Of a stretch of DNA of 58,038 nucleotides, positions 50,290 through 58,038 are shown one piece after another (position 1 is the first letter of the stretch; the number at the start of each line of letters is the position of its first letter). This stretch comes from Selaginella moellendorffii (taxonomy: Eukaryota; Streptophyta; Lycopodiopsida; Selaginellales; Selaginellaceae). Location: positions 383,281 to 441,318 of the forward strand of contig NW_003314289.1 in assembly GCF_000143415.4 (NCBI RefSeq), given 5' to 3'. The notes beneath the pieces were generated by a model. That model was not told the DNA's origin, did no database searches, and saw only the letters and a list, made by a program, of their open reading frames with translations. The position numbers were made by a program, and so were the translations under genes.

Positions 50290-53200
50290 TCTTTCAAAGT
50301 TTCAGCTATCTTTTATGCTGAAAAAAAGGGCTCCATTGGAGACGAAATTGCGTTCCCTTGAGACTCAGACGCGAATACTTGAGCTTCAGCGATACGACCA
50401 TGAGCGATTTATGCATGAGAGGAAGAAAGTCAAGAGCTTCAACAACGTTTACAGAAAGAAACTCGAGAGCTTAAACAGCATTTACGGAAAGGCTTCAACA
50501 GCAAGGCAAGTCTCCAGATGGTATGTTCCTGATTATAGCTGAAAATCCTGACAATCTTTGGGAGACTATTGTGGACTCGTTGGTACTAGAAAAAGTCGAA
50601 AAAGTGCACTTCACTCCAAAAGGCAAACGACAGGAAAATCAAAATCAGGTCATACAAATACAAAGCACAAGTCCAGGAGGAACTTGATTACACCTCAAAC
50701 TTCCAGTCAACAGAGGACCACAACCAAAAAATTCTATTCACCAGACTCACCAACTTCCGTTGACACCAGCATTCAGAACCTTGCCAACGAACTGCAGATA
50801 AAACAACAGCCCCTCCTCCCTGTGGCCACAATACTGATGCAATCCTTGCAGGTGCCAGCCAGGGGGCTTGCCGAGGAGAAACGATTGGAGATGTTCCCAA
50901 CAAAACATACAAGACATACAAGAGTAGAAAGCCAAAAACAACTCAGCTGACCTTGCACTCCTCAGACTTTCTCTAGAAATAAGTCACTACAAACAACGCA
51001 TGGTTTGGAATCTGGAGTTGTGATCACCTGTGGTAGTTGCTGGTGGTGGCTTGGTTGTGTTCGGATCTGCCCTGTTGTGAGGCGACGACTGCACTTTGTT
51101 ACTTCAAACCTTTCTAACTTGTGCAAGAACATTCCAGAAATAGGGTACAAAGTGCCCTCAATTTGCTACACGTTGGAATGGCTTGACCACTGACATTGCT
51201 GGGTTTGGTCTGATGAATACCTGATCTCCATCCTCGTCAAAGGAAAAAAAAGAAGTCGTCGTTGCTGTGTGTTATTTCCCCCTTGCCTGGGTCCTCATAC
51301 AATCAAGTCTCCTCAATTGCCTTATGAAACACCAACTTAATTCCACTGTTGTCCTTGGGGACTTTAATGCTCGAACAGACTGCCAGCCGAGTTGCATACC
51401 ACACCAATGTCCCGGCACTCTGAACACAGAATTCTCAATAGAGTAGGGAAGCAACTTCTACAACTCGCTGATGTTGTGCCTCCAGATCTTAAATGGCACC
51501 TCGAAGTGGCCAGACACAACACATTACACCTGCTATACTACCAGCGTTGTTGACTATGCTCTCACCACACACAACAAACTTCCACTTGCAGAGTAGACCA
51601 GACCCCTGGGTCTCAGATCACTACCCATTGGAATTGTTTTACCACCATAACATACCCACTCTACAGTGAACGAGTGAAGAAACTGTGGTTGGATTCTACA
51701 CCACTAGAGGAACATGATGCACTCCTCCTACTACAGGTGCTCAGTACACCTTCCCACAGAACACTACCAAACAAGCTGGCAGATTCCCTAGAGACTACAT
51801 CACCTCAAAAAGCGTAAAACATGAGAGGGTGCACCTGATGCAGCAGACATTCAGCAACAATTCTGCCTGCTATGCAAATGGAAGCAACATCGCCACTGCC
51901 TCAAGAAGAATCTCGAGAATGTACGCCAAGCACTACACCACAAAAAGCTTTAGCTTGCAAAACCTATTCTCCTTGCCGACAAGCAACTCTACAGCCAACA
52001 GTCTCGAGACCAAATTGTCCCTGACAATGCTCACGAATACTTCATTTTAGAGAAGACTAAATCCTTGGAGCCATAGAGACTTTAATGATGCCAAGTTTGT
52101 GACATGATCTTCCCCTTGAAAATACTTCCGCCAATTTTTTTTAACGTGCGAACAGTGTTGAATGGACAATTAACCGTGTTTTCCAATCCACAAGTCTGGT
52201 GATCCTAGGCCACCTGAAAATTATCGCAATGGTGAGCTCCATTATTTGCAAGCATTCTTGAGTATCATCTTGTATTATGGAGTGAACTCAACTCCAAACG
52301 AGCTGTCGGCCAGGCAGGATTTAGACCACAGTATGGCTGCACAGATCATTTCATTATGCTACGCACATTGTATGAAAAATTCGCAAAACTAAAGCAACTC
52401 TTTTTTGTTTTGTTGATTTCAGTAAAGCATTTGTTACTGTAGCTCTTCTGGAGACTCTGGAAATTAAATGCACTGGTCAATGCAATTGAACACTTATATA
52501 CAAGCATACTAGCATAGTATCCAAGAGGCCAACCTGTACAATGCACTGTCGGGGTCAAACAAGGATGTCCTTGTCCCCCACTCTCTTCAGTTTTTAGACA
52601 CTCATTCGAAAACAGGATTTATCATAAATCTCCTCCTCTATGCTGATAGTTTACTCCTGTTCTCAACAGGCTTATAACACCAAGTTCACCACCTAGTAAG
52701 GTTCTGTCGCTTTATTGGCTTGTCTGTAAATCTCACAAAAACACAGACCATGATCCTTGGTCAAGTTGATCACAACAACATGAATGATGGTGATCTTCAC
52801 TATGAAAATCAAGTGCTTGTTCATGTTGAGAAATACAAGTACTTTGGTTACATGGTGCACACTAAGGATCCCTGGAAGACAGGAACAACATAAAGAATTC
52901 AAGCTGCCACCAATGCTTACTACGCACTCCAAAGTTATCTCAAACAAGTTGGCATCTTTTGATGGGACGCTGCAAGCAATATTATCACACCAAAGTCATC
53001 ACAGTATTGACATATGGAGGTGAGGTTTAGGACCTTGGCTTGCCAACAGCTGATAGAAGAAAATGGAGCAACTAAATTGCTAGTTTCTCAATGTTATGTT
53101 TGGATGCAACAAGGTGCCCATTGGGATCATGGAATCTGGTATACTCCCAATCGAGGTCTACATGTGGAGGAACACAATACAATACCTTCTGAATCTGATG

Positions 53201-53530
53201 GGCCACAAGTGAGAGAAAATGGTTCAATATGCTATCTCCAACTCCATTGAGCTTGCAGACACAACTGGATAAGGGTGGTTTCACACAAATGGACAACATG
53301 TCTTGGAATGGATCTTGACACTTTGCTTGACGAAAACATTGCCTATGTCCCAGCACAATGGCTTCAATGAGCATTTTGAATGGTGGTTCCAAGGTGCAGA
53401 TCATGATCAAAAGTTCCACCACTACCTCTCCACAATCAACATGGATCAAGGTGGGAATCTATCTCCCGCTGCCCTACTAGCCCTAATCCCAAGCCCTAAA
53501 ACCGCACATGCCCATGGGACAGAAACATTG
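50290..53530 (+). mobile_element. Decayed non-LTR retrotransposon (LINE)
   Basis: Plus-strand remnant with frameshifts and stops. 50,315-50,542 encodes a charged coiled-coil-like segment (ORF1-like). The endonuclease is recognisable near 51,345-51,380 (VVLGDFNARTDCQ), with VVDYALTT near 51,550 and SDHYP near 51,615. RT signals follow near 52,305-52,380 (QAGFRPQYGCTDHFIMLRTL) and 52,545-52,590 (VKQGCPCPPL). The family's C-terminal motif VLTYGGEVW is at about 53,000-53,030, with the final Trp turned into a stop. Order endonuclease-RT defines a LINE. No target-site duplication or poly-A tail was located. Confidence 0.8.
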
Positions 53531-54110
53531 TAGAATTTTCCCATTATACAGAACAAGCCAGCATCATCTTCACTCTGAGGTTGGATGCAAAATGCCAAGG
53601 GAGGGTACTTATTCACTCAAGCAATAAAAATTGTTCAACACTTTGTCCAAGATTGCATAGCTTACAACCTGCTGATAGCTTCACAGTGCCACTCCCTCAA
53701 CACAAAGAACATGTCTGACTTGGTGAATCTGTCAATAACAACATGCCTTGACTATCACCAACTTCAAACAAAACTCTAGATACATACAACATCATCAAAA
53801 CACCTTGCCTCAAGTGAAGACACTCCACTTGCTCAAGTGAAGGCATCTCCTACACAAATTATAGGTTGATGCCCTATGTGGGCCCTCATGACCTTTATAA
53901 AGAGCCTATAATGTATCGATAAGGTTCTACAATGCTTTCAGATGGAGGATTGTACTTCAATCTATATGGATATTGAAACATGCAATAAGCTACTGGCCAT
54001 TCTTGAACCAAGGGAGTGAACTGTAGGCCAACCTCCCAACCCTTAGCCTTCATAGAATATCAAAATATTCATATAGTTTATATCATTCTCCCCTCCCTCA
54101 TGAACTAGCC
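53531..54110. other. Intergenic sequence between LINE and gypsy remnants
   Basis: About 580 bases, no domain recognised. May be part of a degraded element or LTR. Confidence 0.4.
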
Positions 54111-54442
54111 TTGAGAAACTAAACAAGCCTCACATGAAGGGAAGGCAATATAGCTATGGAAAAAAAAATGTGCAAATCATAACACTAATATCACAATAAA
54201 CAACCACAAAAGAAAGAAAGCAATATAGCTTTCTCACATGATAACACGGTCATGGAAATAAGAGAATAAGAATAAAGAAATAGCTCAAATCATATAGCAA
54301 TACAACTATAGAACTCAATTCTCCCCTTCATCAGGAATGTTATTCAAGTCATAACCAAAACTCATAAATAATCTTTTCATGTCATCCTTAATTTCCATGT
54401 AGCCTTGTCTATAGAATAACCATTCCATTGAACCAACAACTC

Positions 54443-57245
54443 TTAAGTTATATTACAACATATCCTCACTAATGTCTGAGCAAGAATATTGAGGACTAAC
54501 TTTCTTAACATTAATCTTTGGGACATAAATGGGACTTGGATGATGGATTGCATGACATCACTAGCATGCAAACACAATTTAAGCTTGTTCATATGGAATA
54601 TCAGATAAATTTTCAAATTAGTTGGCAAGTCTAAAGTATAAACAAAATCCCCCACATGCTGTAAAGTCATCTAAGGCTCACAATATTATGGAGACAACTT
54701 AACACTACCACCTCCTTTTAAAGACTATTGTGCATTTGACAACTTAAGGAAAACTTTGTCACCAACTTTGTACTCTTAATAACAATAATGATCATTAGCT
54801 AATATTTTGTTTCATTCTTGAGTTTGTCTCATGTTTAAATTTGCCAACTCAAGTTTGTTTTGCATATCCTCCAAGAAATCACAAGCATGAGGCACTTGAA
54901 CCAAAGTTAATGTCGCTCCTCGCGACAACACATCAGCGAAATGGAGAATCACTATTGCCTAGCCTTGTCCTTGGCCTCATTGGGGACCTCTACTAGAACC
55001 TTTGCCAACATTCTAACCCAGGGTGCGCATAGGTTGGACAACTCACACAGATTAATTGATCTTGAGTGATTCTTGCTGTGATGTGCTCCTCAAACAATTG
55101 TAGTCACCCCTACACTGCCAACCTCTGCTCCATACATTCTAAGGCTGTCAAATGAGGCATCTTTCCAAGAACCTTCTCTTTTATTTCACTTCATTCACTT
55201 CTACAAACATGCTATGCCTGAAAATTGGCCATCCACCTCTCATCAACCTCTAGCACCAAGGGACACATCCTATTTCCAGCTGAATATTCCCTTATTCCCC
55301 CTCTATAACAAAAAAAAGAGAGGAAAAACTCCCAACTTTGACCAAGTCTTATTCTTGAGCTGGCTTTGGCCCTTGACATCGCCCCTGTGACAATTGTGTT
55401 TTGTCACCAGAGCACTCTTCTCCAAATGGAATATGATAGCGCTGCAGTCGTTCTCCGTTCATAGGTATAGGCAAAGGATCACCAACAAAATCCTCCAGCT
55501 TGACTAAGCCATTGATATTCACAGCCTTCACATGATAAGGTCCAATCTAGTAGATCTTAAGCTTACTTGGATGCTTCCAGTACTTGCTCTCGTATAGCAG
55601 CACAAGATCTCCTACCTGAAAACTCTTAACCCATAAATGATGATGATACCACTTCTTGCATTGATGTTGGAGAGCTTCACGAACTTGGAAAGCAAGGAGG
55701 TGAATCTCATCTAGCTTCTTTAACTGCTCCAGCCGTTGCTGAACAGCTCCATCCCAATCATAATTGTGAGCTATTGTTGTCTACAAAGAAGGAACTTCCA
55801 GCTCAAGAGGATCACCTCCTGGCCATAAACCAATTGAAATGGTGAGAACTGTGTAATTACCTTGTAGGCAACTCTGTAAGCCCATAGCACATTAAGAAAC
55901 TTGGTATCCCAATCGCTGGCACTTGCGTTGCAAAGCTTGGTCATGGTGTCATATAATGTCTTATTGGTTTTCTCAACTTGGCAATTTGCTCTTGGATGAT
56001 ATGGTGTTGAGCGTCAATGGGAAATGCCATACTTGGCTGTGAGAGCTACAATGACTGCATTAATAAAATGCGTACCTCAATCACTTACAAGTTCAAGTGG
56101 GCATGGACAGTTTGGTGAAATATGGCCCATCTCATCGCAATTCCAGCATTGAATAGGTCCTCTACAGGGAGCTCCTTGTCCACAACTGTCTAGCTTAGTC
56201 TCTAGTTTCTCAAAAACCATTTGCCAAAACTTGAATGTGAATTTGGGATTTTGATCACTCACATTGTCACTTGGCAAACCATAGAGACTAAATAACTAGT
56301 CTACAAACACCTAAGAAAGTTTAGAAGTTTTAATAGCCATCTTCATAAAATGGTCCATCATTTTTTTAAAAGATCTTGGGTAAATTAGTGATAAAGTCTA
56401 TCAAGATGTTATTCTATTCACTCTTGGGTACATGTAAAGTATGATAGAGGCCAATGAGCTTTTGATGATCAACTTTGACCACTTGGCAAGTTAAATAACC
56501 ACATATGTACTTTTCAACATTTAACTCCATCTTAGGCCAAAAGAAATGTGTTTTTACCAACACATACATCCTTAGTACCCTCAGATGCTTAACATTTGGC
56601 ACATCATAACACTCAACCAAAATTTATTTGATGAGTTTATCAATACAAGGAACCACCACACATCCCTTCTTCACTAGAATTCCATCTTGTATATCAAATA
56701 ACACAAACTTATCACCCTTCAAATTTGTAGAGGTGTCTCTCAACAAAACCTTTATACGAATATCATTGATAAAGGAGTTGAAGTTAGTAAATTCTAAGAG
56801 ATTATAGGATAGTTTTACAAATGAGATAGAATTCATTATCTTGGATAATGCATTAACCACCTTATTGTCACCTCCATATTTTTACTGGATCTTAACAAAC
56901 TATGGAATCAACTCTCATACCATGCATCGAAATTAAATGTCCAAAATATTCAATCTCCTTAAAAAAAAAAATCGCACTTGGACAACTTCAAGTAGACCTT
57001 ATTGTCCCTCAAGAGTTGCAAAAATCTCATGTTTCTCCATAGTAGAGTTGAACACTAGGATATCATCAAAGTAATCAATCACAAACTTCCTCAAATGTAA
57101 AAATTATTTCTTCAACCTTTGAAAAGTTGTAAGAGCATTTGTCAAACCAAATGGCATTACCAAAAACTTATAGTAATTCATCCTTGTTTGGAATGCTATC
57201 TTTGGAATAGCCTTTGGCTTGGCACAAATCTAATGATACTTGTCT
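54443..57245 (-). mobile_element. Decayed Ty3/gypsy element D, interrupted by another element
   Basis: On the minus strand from 57,240: RT ([15 protein letters not shown], then IDYFDDILVFNSTMEKHE), a short end of RNase H (DNKVVNALSKI near 56,850), integrase N-terminus (VLVKTHFFWPKMELNVEKYI, then GYLTCQVVKVDHQKL at 56,414-56,620), and the integrase core up to SDQNPKFTFKFWQMVFEKL at 56,277-56,190. The integrase C-terminal part resumes only at about 54,950-54,443 (NMRQTQEWNKIL, KVGDKVFLKLS, then VGDFVYTLDLPTN). The roughly 1.2 kb in between belongs to another element. Most of RNase H is missing. Many stops. Confidence 0.75.
54950..56190 (-). mobile_element. Gypsy fragment E nested inside element D
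   Basis: GC-richer sequence lying inside the integrase of element D. Minus-strand order: a CCHC zinc knuckle (CWNCDEMGHISPNCP near 56,140-56,100), then, after Pro-Leu-Glu-Leu, directly an integrase core (VSD.GTHFINAVIVALTAKY, then STPYHPRANCQVEKTNKTLY and WDTKFLNVLWAYRVAY). An integrase C-terminal segment follows (DLVLLYESKYWKHPSKLK near 55,610-55,560, then VNINGLVKLEDF at 55,531-55,349). Protease, RT and RNase H are missing, so fragment E carries a large internal deletion joining gag to integrase. Confidence 0.65.
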
Positions 57246-58038
57246 CTAATACATATAAAATATTCTCAGAATATTCCAGTGGTCCATGTTAGAGATTAAC
57301 CCTAATCTCTCCTTTGATTGTGTTTGTTTTTTAAATATGGAGAGAAACATAAAAGCCATGCAACATTTCTCTTATTGAGCTGTTGTGGGTAGTCTCATTT
57401 ATTTATTAGTTTATATTTGTCCAAATCTAGCATATACAATGGCATTATTGCTAAGTTTTCTGAGAATCTAGGCATATTAGTAGGCAATCAAGTGATTTTT
57501 TTATTATCTTCAAGGGACTTGGTCCTTTGCCTTTACTTACTCCTCTGTCTTAGATGCTAGCTTTCAGTTACATGGATTTTGTGATGCCGACTAAGGTGGC
57601 TACTAGGAAGATAGGCACTTATGCACACTGAGGAGCATAGGACCCTAATCTAGTTTGTGTCTCCCTCACACTCGCTCTCTACTCATCTTCAATCTTCAAC
57701 CTTCTTCTTGCACACTCTATTTCCTTAAGGTACTATATGATATGGTTTATAAAGTTTAATTATGTAAAACTTACCAGCATGTTAAGACTTTGCATAGAAT
57801 ACTTGAAAATCACAAGAGCCTTGCAAAACCTGTGTCAAACAAAAATTAAAGTTTAGCATTTTAGAGTCACCTAGCTGCAACTTGCACAAGCTCTATAGCA
57901 AGCTTAGAAGCACTACAAACTTCTTGGAGCTTTTAAACTTGGATAGATTCTTTGGGATAAAATGCCACTAAGCAACTCGTCTCATTACATACGCAAAGAT
58001 GAAAATGATGATCTGAGTGGAATACATTTGGTGTATGC
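57246..58038. other. AT-rich flank, no gene seen
   Basis: About 790 bases to the right edge. Possibly the remaining RT/protease or LTR side of element D, but nothing was recognised. Confidence 0.4.

Overview
The window looks like nuclear DNA of a vascular plant with a compact genome, most likely a lycophyte of the Selaginella moellendorffii type. Spliceosomal introns are mostly only about 50-65 bases, several genes start 60-450 bases from a divergent neighbour, and the gene content is plant-specific: a CYP88-like P450, XTH, MIZ1, EFFECTOR OF TRANSCRIPTION, DUF760, an NB-ARC-LRR protein and a PPR protein. Promoters carry telo-box (AAACCCTA) motifs. Gene-rich blocks of balanced base composition alternate with AT-rich blocks of decayed retroelements. 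The species is an inference; no search was run.

Layout. 1-10,000: decayed Ty3/gypsy retrotransposons. One copy runs on the minus strand (1-3,480) and a related copy runs divergently on the plus strand (4,310-6,750). A third, different one lies on the minus strand (6,760-9,990). 10,230-27,000: first gene island, holding Integrator subunit 2 (-), a small basic protein (-), an FCP1/SCP-like phosphatase with an altered motif (+), an NB-ARC-LRR protein (-), a gag/retropepsin-like ORF (-), an FHA-TDP1 protein (-), V-ATPase subunit e (+), an orphan membrane protein (+), a secreted Cys/Trp repeat peptide (+) and an NDR1/HIN1-like LEA2 protein (+). 27,000-31,440: AT-rich DNA with an unidentified coding remnant, an AP2/ERF remnant and a 100-base assembly gap. 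31,440-49,960: second gene island, holding a stand-alone KFDV-domain lumenal protein (-), a CYP88-like P450 (-), DUF760 (+), an ET protein (+), XTH (-), an IFI6/IFI27-like protein (-), RAD4/XPC (-), an unrecognised small gene (+), a PPR protein (-) and MIZ1 (+). 50,290-58,038: a decayed LINE (+) and nested gypsy remnants (-).

The genes are individually transcribed eukaryotic genes, not operons. Two DNA-repair proteins (TDP1-like and RAD4/XPC) lie in the same window, with nothing to show that they are linked functionally. Splice junctions were placed by eye using GT/GC-AG sites and family alignment. Several models close exactly in frame: P450 480 aa, DUF760 344 aa, ET 337 aa, XTH 286 aa, NB-ARC-LRR 1168 aa, V-ATPase e 70 aa, KFDV 261 aa, small basic protein 126 aa. 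INTS2, the TDP1-like gene and RAD4 are given as spans because not every splice junction was fixed.

Most worth following up: the secreted C-G-H-W-G-C repeat peptide, the IFI6/IFI27-like plant protein, the gag/retropepsin-like intact ORF, the phosphatase with Asp-to-Asn in its DxDxT motif, the KFDV domain without a tyrosinase, and the inverted, CpG-depleted retroelement block.
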